Source: Pseudofrankia coriaricola (GTDB lineage Bacteria; Actinomycetota; Actinomycetes; Frankiales; Frankiaceae). From it: a stretch of DNA of 64,000 nucleotides. A program made the translations under genes and the position numbers. The stretch spans positions 37,641 through 101,640 of the forward strand of contig NZ_MBLO01000267.1 of the NCBI RefSeq assembly GCF_001854805.1, given 5' to 3'. Under the pieces are notes generated by a model that was not told the DNA's origin, ran no database searches, and saw only the letters and a list, made by a program, of their open reading frames with translations. This document shows positions 53,400-62,502 of the stretch, in pieces (the first letter of the stretch is position 1; the number at the start of each line of letters is the position of its first letter).

Positions 53400-56221
53400 C
53401 CCGAGGTCACCTGGTCCAGGAGCTCGAGCAGGTGGCGGTAGGTCTTGCCGGTCGCCCGGGTCATCCCGATCTCACATGTCCGGTTCACCGAGGCGTGGGC
53501 GGCCTGGCCGCCCGTCCGGACGGCCGCGGCTTCCTGGCGGGTCGCGGCGGCGGTGAGTTCCGGATGCAGCAGGCCTCGGTCGCCGGCGAAGGCGCAGCAC
53601 TGCCAGTCCGCCGGCACGATGACCTCGTCCGCTACCGCCTCGGCCACGCGGGCGAGTGCGTCGTCGAGTCCGAGGCGGGTCGACGAGCAGGTCGGGTGCA
53701 GCGCGAGAGAGGACAGGCGACGGCCGGCGGGAAGTCGCGGGAGGAGGTGGTCCGCCACGAAGCTCACCGCGTCGACCACGCGGATCGTCGGGTTGCCCGC
53801 CACCAGGCGTTCGAAGCCCTCGCTGCAGGAAGCCGCGTCGCTGATCACCGGCAGCCGGCCGTCCTCGGTCGCGACCAGGAGCTCCCGCTCCACGCGCCGC
53901 CGCATCACCGCGTAGCCTTCGGGCAGTCCTTTGGAGGACCACGGCGTCCCGCAGCAGAGGTTGCCGATGTCGGCAGGCACCCGGAGCCGGATACCTGCCC
54001 GCTGGGCGAGGCGGCGCACCGATTCCATCACCCCGGTCCCGCCGTCCGCGCCGGCGAAGAGCGTGTTGAGGCATGACGGCACGTACACCGCGTCCGCGTC
54101 GGCGACCTCCACCGGCCGGCGGGTCGTCCCGCCTCCCGGCAGGTCCCGGCCCCACTGTGGGACGACGTCGGGGTCGCCGATCGCGCGGGCGATCCGAGTG
54201 GCCCGCTCCACGAGCCCGGCGGGTGCGGTCGCGGCGGCGTCGAGTGCCGCGTCCGCGGTGCGGATCACGCCGCCCCAGTGGCTCGCCGCGGCCTTCCAGC
54301 CCGCCCGCGCCACCCGGCCGTGACGTTCCACTCGAAGCCGTTTGGTCAGGTCGCCGGTATTGATGAGCACTGGGCATGCGGTCGCGCACATGCCGTCGAC
54401 GGCGCAGGTGTCGACGGCGTCGTAGTCGTATTCCGCCGCGAGCGTGCGAGCCAGGGCGTGGTCGCCCGCCGCCTCGGCCGCCGCCTGCTCCCGACGTAAG
54501 GCGATGCGCTGGCGCGGGGTGGTGGTGAGGTCCCGGCTGGGGCAGACCGGCTCGCAGTATCCACACTCCACGCAGCGGTCGACCTCGGCCTCGACCGCTT
54601 CGGCCACCTTGAGGTCTTGCAGGTGTGCCCGCGGGTCGTCGGTGAGCAGTACGCCGGGATTGAGGGTGTTACCCGGGTCGCACAGCCGCTTCACCTCGCG
54701 CATGACCGCGAACAGCTCGTCGCCGTACTGCCGCCTGACGAACGGGGCCATCACCCTTCCCGTGCCGTGCTCGGACTTCAGAGTGCCGTCGAGGCCGAGG
54801 ACGGCCTCGACCATGTCCTCGGTGAACTCGGCGTAGCGCCGCGGGTCGCTGGCGGGGCCGAAGCGCTCGTTGAGCATGAAGTGCAGGTTGCCGTCCTTGG
54901 CGTGGCCGAAGATGACGCTGCGCTCGTAGCCGTGCCGGGCGAACAGCTCGCGCAGGTCGTCGCCGAGTTCCGCGAGCGCGTGGACGGGGACCGCGACGTC
55001 TTCGAGCAGGGCGGTCGTGCCGCTGGGTCGGGCGCCGGCGACGGCGGCGTAGAGGCCCTTGCGGATCTGCCACAGGGCGGCTCGGGCGCGTCCGTGCCGG
55101 CTCAGCCGGGCGGGTAGGGCGAGGTCGAGACCGGCGAAGATGCGCTGCGCCTCGTGTTCGCGGCCGGCCAGCCGCTCGGTATCGGTCTCCTGCCACTCCA
55201 CGAGCAGCGCGGCGTGATGGTCGACCGACAAGGTGCGCAGGGTGTCGTCGGCCCGCGGGTCCGTCTGCGCCACGCGAAGCGACTCGTCGTCGAGGAGTTC
55301 CACCACCGCCGGTTCGGCCGCGACGAGGTGTGGCATCGCCGCCATGGCGGCCCGCAGGGTGGGGAAAACGGCCAGACCGGTAGCCGCGGCCGGGTGCACG
55401 GGCACCGTACGGAAGACGACCTCCGCGACGAATCCGAGGGTCCCCTCGCTGCCGATGACGAGGTGGGCGAGCAGCTGCGCCGGTGTGTCGTGGTCGAGGA
55501 AGCTGTTGAGGCCGTATCCCATCGTGTTCTTCAGCGCGAACTGCGCCGTGATCCGGCGCACCGATTCCGCGTCGCCCCGCACTCGGTCGCGCAGTCGCTC
55601 CAGGCCTTCGGCTAGCTCTGGCTGCAGTGTCCGCAGTCGCGTGTCCGCGTCGGGGGCGGCAGTGTCGACGACCGTCCCGCTGGGGAGGATCACCGTCATC
55701 GACTCGAGCGTCTCGTAGGTGTTGGCGCGCGTGCCGCACGTCATCCCGCTGGAGTTGTTGGCGACGACGCCACCGATCGTGCAGGCGGATTCGCTCGCCG
55801 GGTCCGGGCCGAGTTTGCGGCCGTACGGTGCGAGCCGGGCGTTGACCTGCCGTAGCACCGCGCCGGGCTGCGCTCGTACCCGAGCCCCCTCGTCGAGGAC
55901 CTCGATCGTCCGGAAGTGCCGGCGGGTGTCGACGAGCAGGTGCTCGCTGACGCCCTGGCCACTCAGGCTCGTCCCGCCGGAGCGGAAGGTCAGCGGCATC
56001 GCGTGCGCGGCGCTCACCCGCATCAGCGCGGCGACCTGCTCGGCGCTCTCGGGGACCAGAACCGCTCGCGGGGTCAGGAGATAATGGGACGCGTCGTGGG
56101 CGGCGCCGAGCCGGTCGGTTGCCCTGGTCCTGGCGATGCCCGGTGCCACGGCCTCCAGCGCGGCCAGAACCGCGGGGGGTGCGGGAGCCAGCCGCGTCGG
56201 TGGGGAAGCTGGGATGCCCAT
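53354..56221 (-). CDS. FAD-binding/Fe-S lactate or glycolate dehydrogenase
   Basis: A 955-residue fusion of a GlcD/Dld-like FAD oxidase and a GlcF/GlpC-like iron-sulfur subunit. The FAD domain holds FRSGGTSLSGQG (79-90) and TIGGVVANNSSGM (148-160). HAKDGNLHFML (440-450) and SEHGTGR (483-489) are typical of D-lactate/D-2-hydroxyacid dehydrogenases. Two [4Fe-4S] motifs follow: C550-VECGYCEPVC-PS and CAVDGMCATACPV, then CCG-type cysteine motifs (NLCCGTPWSSKG, CCAFAGDRG). It would pass electrons from D-lactate, glycolate or a similar acid to the respiratory chain. Placed with a diketo-acid hydrolase, it likely oxidises the hydroxyacid product of that pathway. Confidence 0.9.
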   Translation of the reverse strand: MGIPASPPTRLAPAPPAVLAALEAVAPGIARTRATDRLGAAHDASHYLLTPRAVLVPESAEQVAALMRVSAAHAMPLTFRSGGTSLSGQGVSEHLLVDTRRHFRTIEVLDEGARVRAQPGAVLRQVNARLAPYGRKLGPDPASESACTIGGVVANNSSGMTCGTRANTYETLESMTVILPSGTVVDTAAPDADTRLRTLQPELAEGLERLRDRVRGDAESVRRITAQFALKNTMGYGLNSFLDHDTPAQLLAHLVIGSEGTLGFVAEVVFRTVPVHPAAATGLAVFPTLRAAMAAMPHLVAAEPAVVELLDDESLRVAQTDPRADDTLRTLSVDHHAALLVEWQETDTERLAGREHEAQRIFAGLDLALPARLSRHGRARAALWQIRKGLYAAVAGARPSGTTALLEDVAVPVHALAELGDDLRELFARHGYERSVIFGHAKDGNLHFMLNERFGPASDPRRYAEFTEDMVEAVLGLDGTLKSEHGTGRVMAPFVRRQYGDELFAVMREVKRLCDPGNTLNPGVLLTDDPRAHLQDLKVAEAVEAEVDRCVECGYCEPVCPSRDLTTTPRQRIALRREQAAAEAAGDHALARTLAAEYDYDAVDTCAVDGMCATACPVLINTGDLTKRLRVERHGRVARAGWKAAASHWGGVIRTADAALDAAATAPAGLVERATRIARAIGDPDVVPQWGRDLPGGGTTRRPVEVADADAVYVPSCLNTLFAGADGGTGVMESVRRLAQRAGIRLRVPADIGNLCCGTPWSSKGLPEGYAVMRRRVERELLVATEDGRLPVISDAASCSEGFERLVAGNPTIRVVDAVSFVADHLLPRLPAGRRLSSLALHPTCSSTRLGLDDALARVAEAVADEVIVPADWQCCAFAGDRGLLHPELTAAATRQEAAAVRTGGQAAHASVNRTCEIGMTRATGKTYRHLLELLDQVTSGHGSSSASRGSKRRR

Positions 56222-56263
56222 GTCATTCCGCTTCTATTGAGGCAGTCTGCCGGTGAGGTCGGC

Positions 56264-57277
56264 CTACCGGCGTGGATCGACGTGGATTTTCGGGCCGGGG
56301 CCGGAGCCGGGCGGCCGGGTACCGGCGAGGACATCGACGATCTCGTCGAGGCCGACGGTGGCCGCGACGAGCGGCCGGGGGTCGACCGACCCGTCGGCGT
56401 AGGCGGCGATCGTGCCGACCAGACCGGCCGAGCCGCCGAGCACACCGACGGCGGTGACGTCGCCGAGGGCGAGGTCGCGGGTGTCGATCAGGCTGGGGCT
56501 GCCGGCGAGTCCGATGTAGACGACGCGCCTGCCGGGCTCGACGAGGTCGAGGGCGAACCCGGGGAGCGCGGGGTCGTTGGACGCGTCGACGACGGCGTCC
56601 CACGGAAGCGACGGGAGTGTGGCCCGGGTCCACGTACCCTCGGACCCCAGGTCACGAGCCAGCCCCAGTCTGGCCTCCTCACGGTCCAGCAGGTGGGGCT
56701 CGGCACCCGTCGCGCGCGCGAAGAGGGCGACGAGCAGGCCGATGGTGCCAGCGCCGAGGATCAGCACCCGGTCCCCCGGCCGGAGATCCGCGCCGCGCAC
56801 CGAACGCAGGGCGTTGCCGCCGGGCTCCACGAACGCCCCCAGGACCGGATCCATCGAGTCGGGGAGGGCATGCAGGGAAGTGACCGGCACGGCGAGCTGT
56901 TCGGCGAGGGCACCCGGGAAACCCCCGGATACGCCGATCTCGACCCGGTCCGCGCACACGTGGTGCCGGCCTCCGCGGCACCGATGGCATCGGCCGCAGC
57001 CGAGCATCGTGTCGCCGGTGACCCGCCGGCCCAGCCATCCCGAGTCGACGCCCTCGCCGACCGCGGCGACGACGCCGCACCACTCGTGCCCTGGTCGCAG
57101 CGGGTACCACGCCTTCCCCGTCCGCAGGTAGCTCATGTCCCCGGTGAACAGCTCCACGTCCGTGCCGCAGATTCCGACCCGTTCGACGTCGACCACCACC
57201 TGGCCGGCCGCCGGGGCAGGTGGATCGACCTCCTGGACCTCGGCCTTTGCCGGACCCGTGATGACCAGCGCGCGCAC
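56264..57277 (-). CDS. Zinc-dependent sugar/polyol dehydrogenase (MDR)
   Basis: A 337-residue zinc MDR enzyme of the sorbitol/threonine/glucose-dehydrogenase type. Catalytic zinc residues are in GICGTDVELF and RPGHEWCGVV; the structural zinc cysteines are in LGCGRCHRCRGGRHHVC; Glu follows in AFVEPGGNALR; cofactor loop LILGAGTIGLLVALF. It should oxidise a sugar or sugar alcohol with NAD(P). It is 9 bp from the FAH-family gene and belongs to the same operon as the lactonase, so it is the best candidate for the first step (sugar to lactone). Confidence 0.9.
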   Translation of the reverse strand: MRALVITGPAKAEVQEVDPPAPAAGQVVVDVERVGICGTDVELFTGDMSYLRTGKAWYPLRPGHEWCGVVAAVGEGVDSGWLGRRVTGDTMLGCGRCHRCRGGRHHVCADRVEIGVSGGFPGALAEQLAVPVTSLHALPDSMDPVLGAFVEPGGNALRSVRGADLRPGDRVLILGAGTIGLLVALFARATGAEPHLLDREEARLGLARDLGSEGTWTRATLPSLPWDAVVDASNDPALPGFALDLVEPGRRVVYIGLAGSPSLIDTRDLALGDVTAVGVLGGSAGLVGTIAAYADGSVDPRPLVAATVGLDEIVDVLAGTRPPGSGPGPKIHVDPRR

Positions 57278-57286
57278 GAGACCTGG

Positions 57287-58138
57287 CTACCGCGGGCCGA
57301 GGACGTGTTGGCGCTGCCTGCCGAGGCCGTCGATGCCCAGCTCCATCACGTCCCCGGGCCGCAGCCAGATCGGCGGGGTGAATCCCATGCCGACGCCGGG
57401 CGGGGTGCCAGTGTTGATCAGATCGCCGGGCTCCAAGACCATGAACTGGCTGAGGTGGTGCACGATGAAGAACGGGTCGAAAATCATGGTCTTCGTCGAG
57501 CCGGTCTGTCGCCGCTCGCCGTTGACGTCGAGCCACATCCCGAGGTCGACCACGTCGGCGATCTCGTCCGGCGTGACGAGCCAGGGGCCGGCCGGGTTGA
57601 ACGTCTCGGCGGACTTGCCCTTGGCCCACTGGCCGCCGCGCTCGAACTGGAAGGCGCGTTCGCTCACGTCGTTGACGACCAGGTAGCCGGCGATGGCGTC
57701 AGCCGCGTCCGCGACGCGGTCCAGGTAGCGGGTCCGCTTCCCGATCACGATCCCGAGTTCGACTTCCCAGTCCGGTTTGGTGGCCCCTCGCGGGATACGG
57801 ACGTCGTCGTTCGGGCCGATCAGGGTGTTGGGCGACTTGGTGAACAGGATCGGTTCGGTCGGGATCGCCTGCCCGGTCTCGGCGGCGTGGTCGCTGTAGT
57901 TCAGCCCGATGCAGAGGATCTGATGGGGACGCGCGATCGGGGCGCCGATGCGCTCGCCGGCGAAGGCCGAGAGCACGCCGGCGGCTACCCGTGCGGCCAC
58001 CGCGTCGGCCAGCAGGGCGGTGCCGCCGGCGGCGAAGAAGGTCTCGTCGAAGTCGGAGGTGAGGTCGGAAACGTCGACATAGTGCGCATCGTCGACGCGT
58101 ACTACGGGCTTCTCGGCGCCGGGGGCACCGATACGCAT
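57287..58138 (-). CDS. FAH-family hydrolase (2,4-diketo-3-deoxy acid type)
   Basis: A 283-residue fumarylacetoacetate-hydrolase-family protein. Landmarks are ILCIGLNYSDHAAETG, PTEPILFTKSPNTLIGPND, DWEVELGIVIGK (metal-binding Glu/Asp), GYLVVNDVSERAFQFERG, KSAETFNPAGPWLVT and TGTPPGVGMG. In this fold metal-bound acids cleave C-C bonds of diketo acids. In sugar-acid clusters such members split 2,4-diketo-3-deoxy sugar acids into pyruvate and lactate or glycolate. The ATG at 58138 is the family start; the longer frame overlaps the lactonase gene. Confidence 0.88.
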   Translation of the reverse strand: MRIGAPGAEKPVVRVDDAHYVDVSDLTSDFDETFFAAGGTALLADAVAARVAAGVLSAFAGERIGAPIARPHQILCIGLNYSDHAAETGQAIPTEPILFTKSPNTLIGPNDDVRIPRGATKPDWEVELGIVIGKRTRYLDRVADAADAIAGYLVVNDVSERAFQFERGGQWAKGKSAETFNPAGPWLVTPDEIADVVDLGMWLDVNGERRQTGSTKTMIFDPFFIVHHLSQFMVLEPGDLINTGTPPGVGMGFTPPIWLRPGDVMELGIDGLGRQRQHVLGPR

Positions 58139-58170
58139 GAGGTACAACAACGTCTCCGATCGGGCGAAGG

Positions 58171-59079
58171 TCAGGAAGAAGCGGCGGGAACGGCCGGCGG
58201 AACCCAGTAGGGCAGGGCGAGGCCGCGGGCGCCGACGCGGGCGGTGAACAGGCGCCCTGAATCGGGGTGCTCGGCCAGGTCCTCGCGGGTCAGGTCCTGC
58301 CTGGCGGTGGTGATCACGAGCAGGTCGAGGTCCGGCCCGGCGAATGCCACGCTGGAGGTGTGGGGAGCCGCGACCTCGACCGTGGCAAGAACCCGTCCCG
58401 CCGGGGTCCGGCACTCGACCCGGCCGCGCCCCCAGACCGCGATCCAGAGGTTGCCGGACGCGTCGACGCACATGCCGTCGGGCGAGCCGTCGGCGACGGT
58501 GAAGCTCTCCTGGCGGCGACCCACCGCGCCGGTGGCCGGGTCGTAATCACGCACCCACACGGTCCCCGGATCGGTGTCGATGCTGTAGAAGCGGTCGCCG
58601 CCGGGGCTCCACGCAAGCCCGTTCGAGAGGTACAGGTCCCGGTCGAGGACGACGCACCGGTCGTCGTCGAGGCGCACCAGGACCTCCCCGCCCCGCCGTG
58701 CGTCCTGGGCGAGGCTCCCGACGAGGAACCTGCCGGCGGGATCGACCGCCCCGTCATTGAGCCTGCTCCCCACACCGGCGGGCAGGACCCGGGCGAGCTC
58801 GGTCCGCTCACCCGTGACATCCAGCCTGGTGACGACCGCGCGCTCGGCGACCACGAGATCGCCGGCCGCCGCCACGGCGACGGCACCCACCGTCTCGTCG
58901 AACGTGTGCCGGCCGGTGACCTCGACCGTGCCGGCGGCAGGATCGAGCCGGCCCGCCAGCACCGTGCCCGCGACGATGTCGACCCAGAGCAGGCGTTCTC
59001 GTGCCGCGTCCCACACCGGGCCCTCGCCGAGCTGGTACGTCTCGGCCGACGCGGGCAGCGCGACGTGGCGGTGCGTCAC
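58171..59079 (-). CDS. SMP-30/gluconolactonase family lactonase
   Basis: A 302-residue six-bladed propeller lactonase. Divalent-metal residues: Glu19 in LGEGPVWD, Asn in GSRLNDGAVD, Asn in YLSNGLAWSPGG and Asp in GSPDGMCVDASGNLW. It hydrolyses sugar lactones to the open acid, the second step after sugar dehydrogenase. The GTG start overlaps the stop of the IclR gene (GTGA). FAH gene follows 32 bp downstream, all in one operon. Confidence 0.9.
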   Translation of the reverse strand: MTHRHVALPASAETYQLGEGPVWDAARERLLWVDIVAGTVLAGRLDPAAGTVEVTGRHTFDETVGAVAVAAAGDLVVAERAVVTRLDVTGERTELARVLPAGVGSRLNDGAVDPAGRFLVGSLAQDARRGGEVLVRLDDDRCVVLDRDLYLSNGLAWSPGGDRFYSIDTDPGTVWVRDYDPATGAVGRRQESFTVADGSPDGMCVDASGNLWIAVWGRGRVECRTPAGRVLATVEVAAPHTSSVAFAGPDLDLLVITTARQDLTREDLAEHPDSGRLFTARVGARGLALPYWVPPAVPAASS

Positions 59080-59888
59080 GGGAGGTCCGGTCCGGCGATC
59101 ACCGCACGGATGGCCGGCAGATCGTCGACGAGGGTCTTCAGCGGCGTGCGGTAGGCAAGGCCGCTGACGCTGACGGCACCGCTCGGCTTCGTCGGCGAGG
59201 TCAGGTAAGCCAGCACAGCCAGGCAGTTGACCCCCGGCTCGTTCTCGCGGTCGTCGACGCTGTATCCCTGCTCGCGAATGCGGACGAACTCAGCGTGCAG
59301 GTCCGCCGCCGTCGTCAGGCTACGCTCGGTGGGCTTCTCCAGCTGCCGGTTCCCGATCCAGGCACGGACCGCGTTCTCGTCGCGCAAGGAGTCGGCGAGC
59401 AGCGCCTTGCCCACCGCGGTGCAATGGGCGGGGTTACGCCCCCCGACGACGGACGTCAGCCGTACCGCCCCGGCCGGTGGGTCGAGCTTCGAGCGGTAGA
59501 CGACCGAAGTGCCGTCCAGCACCGCATAGTGGACCGTCTCCCCATAGCGGTCGCAGAGTGCCTGCAGGACGGGGAGGACGCGAACGTGGTCGGGGCGGGC
59601 CTCGTGGTGGGCGAAGGCCATCCGCAGGAACTCGTCGCCCAGGACGTAGCGGCCGCGCCCGTCCTGCGAGGCGAACCCGGCCCGCCGAAGTGCGGCCAGC
59701 GCGCGGTGCGCGGTCGACTTGGGACTCGCGATCGCACGCGCCATGTCGTCGAGCCCGATGCCGTCGGGGTGCCGAGCAAGTTCGGCCAGGACGGCCAGGA
59801 CGCGATCGGAACCGACGAGCCTCGCCTCTGCGGTCGCTTCGGGATTGCCCTCGGGCGCCGCCGCGAGGCTAGTGATCGTCTCAGCCAC
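59076..59888 (-). CDS. IclR-family regulator of the sugar-acid operon
   Basis: A 270-residue IclR regulator. Winged helix: DRVLAVLAELARHPDGIG, LDDMARAIASPKSTAHRALAA; effector domain: VHYAVLDGTSVVYRSKLD, NPAHCTAVGKALLA, and REQGYSVDDRENEPGVNCLAV. GTG 59888 gives the standard length. It heads the minus-strand operon and is divergent from the dehydratase gene, so it probably governs both sides through GTTCC/GGAAC sites in the 138-bp gap. The effector is probably a pathway acid such as a 2-keto-3-deoxy sugar acid. Confidence 0.9.
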   Translation of the reverse strand: MAETITSLAAAPEGNPEATAEARLVGSDRVLAVLAELARHPDGIGLDDMARAIASPKSTAHRALAALRRAGFASQDGRGRYVLGDEFLRMAFAHHEARPDHVRVLPVLQALCDRYGETVHYAVLDGTSVVYRSKLDPPAGAVRLTSVVGGRNPAHCTAVGKALLADSLRDENAVRAWIGNRQLEKPTERSLTTAADLHAEFVRIREQGYSVDDRENEPGVNCLAVLAYLTSPTKPSGAVSVSGLAYRTPLKTLVDDLPAIRAVIAGPDLP

Positions 59889-59909
59889 ATTCCGGAGTTT
59901 AGACCTATG

Positions 59910-60016
59910 TTCCGGGAAACGGAAGTAAGCGACCCACAGCCCTTCCCGGGCGGCCCGCCAGCGGCTACCGTCGAGGCCAGTTCCAAGAGATAGATCGAGG
60001 TTCCGTATGATGGAAC
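59910..60016. promoter_or_regulatory. Two TTCC/GGAA palindromes in iclR-dehydratase gap
   Basis: TTCCGGGAA at 59910-59918 and GTTCC-N7-GGAAC at 60000-60016 are near-symmetric sites in the divergent promoter region, near the start of each gene. The pattern suits IclR operators. The second site lies directly before the dehydratase start at 60027. Confidence 0.45.
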
Positions 60017-60026
60017 GAGACGATCG

Positions 60027-61742
60027 ATGGTGACGCGCCGCAGCGCACAGTGGTACGCGGGCACGGGCCGCAACTCCTACATCCACCGCGCCTGGATGCG
60101 GCGCGGGCTGCCGAGCCACGCCTTCGACGGCCGGCCGCACATCGCGATCGCCAACACCGCTTCCGACCTGACCCCCTGCAACGCCCATCTCGGAGAGGTG
60201 GCGCGCAGTGTCTCCGACGGGATCTACGAGGCCGGCGGCATCCCGCTCGAACTCCCTGTCGTCTCGCTCGGCGAGACACAGGTCCGCCCCACGGCGATGC
60301 TGTGGCGCAACATGGCGGCGATGGCCACCGAGGAGATGCTCCGGGCCAATCCGATCGACGGAGTCGTCCTGCTGGGCGGCTGCGACAAGACCATCCCCGC
60401 GCTCCTGATGGCCGCGGCCTCGGTGGACCTCCCGGCGGTGGTCGTCCCCGGCGGCCCGATGCTGACCGGGACGTTCCGCGGCGCGCCGCTCGGCTGCGGA
60501 ACGGACGTCTGGAAGCTCAGCGAGGAGGTCCGTGCCGGAACCACGACCCAGGCCGAGTTCCTGCGCTCGGAATCATCGATGATCCGCAGCAAGGGCCACT
60601 GCAACACCATGGGCACCGCCTCGACGATGGGACTGCTCGCCGAGGTCCTCGGCATGACGCTGCCCAGCGTGGCTGGAACGCCCGCCCCCGACAGCCGGCT
60701 ACTCGAGGCCGCCCACCGGACCGGCGCGCTCGCGGTCGAGATGGCCGACGCGCAGCGGCGCCCGAGCGGCATCCTCAGCCGAGGCTCGTTCCTCAACGCC
60801 ATCGTCGCCCTCGCCGCGCTCGGCGGCTCTACCAACGCGGTCGTGCACCTGCTCGCGATCGCCGGCCGGCTAGGGGTCGATCTCACCCAGGACGACTTCG
60901 ACCGCACCGGATCCGGCGTCCCGCTCCTGGTGGACCTGCTTCCCGCCGGCCGCTTCCTGATGGACGACCTCTACCGGGCCGGCGGGCTACACGCCGTGCT
61001 GAACGAGATCCGCGATCTGCTCGACCCCGACGCCTTGACCGTCACCGGACGCCCGCTGGTGGAGCACCTCAGCGACGCCCGGATCCACGACCACGACGTC
61101 ATTCGCAGCAGGGCGGCGCCGCTGCGGGAAAACGCCGGCATCGCCGTGCTGCACGGCAACCTCGCTCCCGACGGTGCCATCATCAAGCCCGCCGCCGCCT
61201 CGCGGCACCTGCTCCGCCACCGCGGCCCCGCGGTCGTCTTCGACTCGATCGAGGACCTGCACTCCCGCCTGGACGACCCCGACCTCGACGTGACCCCCGA
61301 CTCCGTGCTCGTCCTGCGCGGGTGCGGACCCAAGGGGTATCCCGGCATGCCAGAGGTGGCGAACCTGCCGCTGCCCGCCAAGCTGCTGGCCCGAGGGGTG
61401 CGGGACATGGTCCGCATCTGCGACGGCCGGATGAGCGGCACCGCCTACGGCACGGTCGTACTCCACGTGGCGCCCGAGGCCGCAGCGGGCGGGCCGCTTT
61501 CTCTGATACGGACCGGCGACATGATCATCCTCGACGTCGAGACCCGCCGGCTCGACATAGACGTCCCGGCCGAGGAACTCGCCGCGCGCGAACCCGCGCC
61601 AGCGGCCGTCCGCGCCTACGCCTGCCCCCGGCGAGGTTGGGAACGCCTCTATGTCGACACCGTCCGCCAGGCCGACACCGGCGCCGATCTCGACTTCCTC
61701 GTCGGATCCAGCGGCGACCAGGTCTCCCGCGAGTCCCACTGA
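60027..61742 (+). CDS. IlvD/Edd-family sugar-acid dehydratase
   Basis: A 571-residue iron-sulfur dehydratase. Cluster cysteines: Cys51 (LTPCNAHL), Cys119 (LLGGCDKTIPA) and Cys192 (GHCNTMGTAS). Other marks are GGSTNAVVHLLAIAGRLG, ILRGCGPKG-like VLRGCGPKGYPGMPE and CDGRMSGTAYGTVVLHVAPE. The GTAYG and MPE variants and its place in a sugar operon point to pentonate/L-arabonate-type dehydratases rather than valine-pathway IlvD. It would convert an aldonate to its 2-keto-3-deoxy acid. Followed 42 bp later by an SDR that fits the next step. The ribosome site is weak; an in-frame GTG directly after the ATG is possible. Confidence 0.9.
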   Translation: MVTRRSAQWYAGTGRNSYIHRAWMRRGLPSHAFDGRPHIAIANTASDLTPCNAHLGEVARSVSDGIYEAGGIPLELPVVSLGETQVRPTAMLWRNMAAMATEEMLRANPIDGVVLLGGCDKTIPALLMAAASVDLPAVVVPGGPMLTGTFRGAPLGCGTDVWKLSEEVRAGTTTQAEFLRSESSMIRSKGHCNTMGTASTMGLLAEVLGMTLPSVAGTPAPDSRLLEAAHRTGALAVEMADAQRRPSGILSRGSFLNAIVALAALGGSTNAVVHLLAIAGRLGVDLTQDDFDRTGSGVPLLVDLLPAGRFLMDDLYRAGGLHAVLNEIRDLLDPDALTVTGRPLVEHLSDARIHDHDVIRSRAAPLRENAGIAVLHGNLAPDGAIIKPAAASRHLLRHRGPAVVFDSIEDLHSRLDDPDLDVTPDSVLVLRGCGPKGYPGMPEVANLPLPAKLLARGVRDMVRICDGRMSGTAYGTVVLHVAPEAAAGGPLSLIRTGDMIILDVETRRLDIDVPAEELAAREPAPAAVRAYACPRRGWERLYVDTVRQADTGADLDFLVGSSGDQVSRESH

Positions 61743-61784
61743 CCCTCGACCTCTCCGGTCGTCCTCGTCCTCCTGGGAGCAGCC

Positions 61785-62468
61785 ATGACCCGGACCCGCA
61801 CTGCCGTCATCACGGGCGGTGTCAGCGGCCTCGGCAAAGCCACGGCGGCCCGCCTCGAAGCCGACGGCGTCACCGTCATCACCCTCGACATCGCTGGCGG
61901 CGCCGACCTCACGGTGGACGTCACTGACGCCGCCGCCGTACGCGCCGCCGCCGAACAGGTCGGCCCGATCGACATCCTCGTCAACTCCGCCGGGATCGTC
62001 GGGCCGACCGCCCCGCTCTGGGAGATCCCGCTCGACGGCTGGGAACAGACGTTCGCCGTCAACGTCCGCGGCACCTTCAACACCTGCCAGGCCTTCGTGC
62101 CCGGCATGCGCGAGCGCGGCTGGGGACGGGTCGTGAACTTCGCCAGCATGGCCGGTAAGGACGGCAACCCGAACATGTCCCCCTACTCCGCATCGAAGGC
62201 CGCGGTCATCGCCCTGACCAAGTCCCTCGGCAAGGAACTCGCGACCACGGGCGTGCTCGCCAACGTCATCACTCCGGCCGTCATCGAGACGCCGATGAAC
62301 GCCACCACTGGGCCCGAGGCCCTGGCCCACATCACCAGCCTCATCCCGATGGGGCGCCTCGGCCAGGCCGGCGAGGTCGCCGAGCTCGTCGCCTGGCTCG
62401 CCTCGGACAAGGTCAGCTTCTCCACCGGCGCCGTCTACGACATCAGCGGCGGAAGAGCGACCTACTGA
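61785..62468 (+). CDS. SDR, probable 2-keto-3-deoxy-acid 4-dehydrogenase
   Basis: A 227-residue SDR: VITGGVSGLGKATAARLEAD, LTVDVTDAAAV, NSAGIVGPT, FASMAGKDGNPNMSPYSASK (Ser, Tyr, Lys active site), and STGAVYDISGG. GGGAGCAGCC precedes the ATG. Known diketo-hydrolase pathways use an SDR to oxidise the 4-hydroxyl of 2-keto-3-deoxy sugar acids, giving the 2,4-diketo acid for the FAH-family enzyme at 57287. That role is inferred from the neighbourhood. Confidence 0.88.
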   Translation: MTRTRTAVITGGVSGLGKATAARLEADGVTVITLDIAGGADLTVDVTDAAAVRAAAEQVGPIDILVNSAGIVGPTAPLWEIPLDGWEQTFAVNVRGTFNTCQAFVPGMRERGWGRVVNFASMAGKDGNPNMSPYSASKAAVIALTKSLGKELATTGVLANVITPAVIETPMNATTGPEALAHITSLIPMGRLGQAGEVAELVAWLASDKVSFSTGAVYDISGGRATY

Positions 62469-62502
62469 TGCACAGAGCCGGCGATCAGACACTCTCCATC
62501 AT

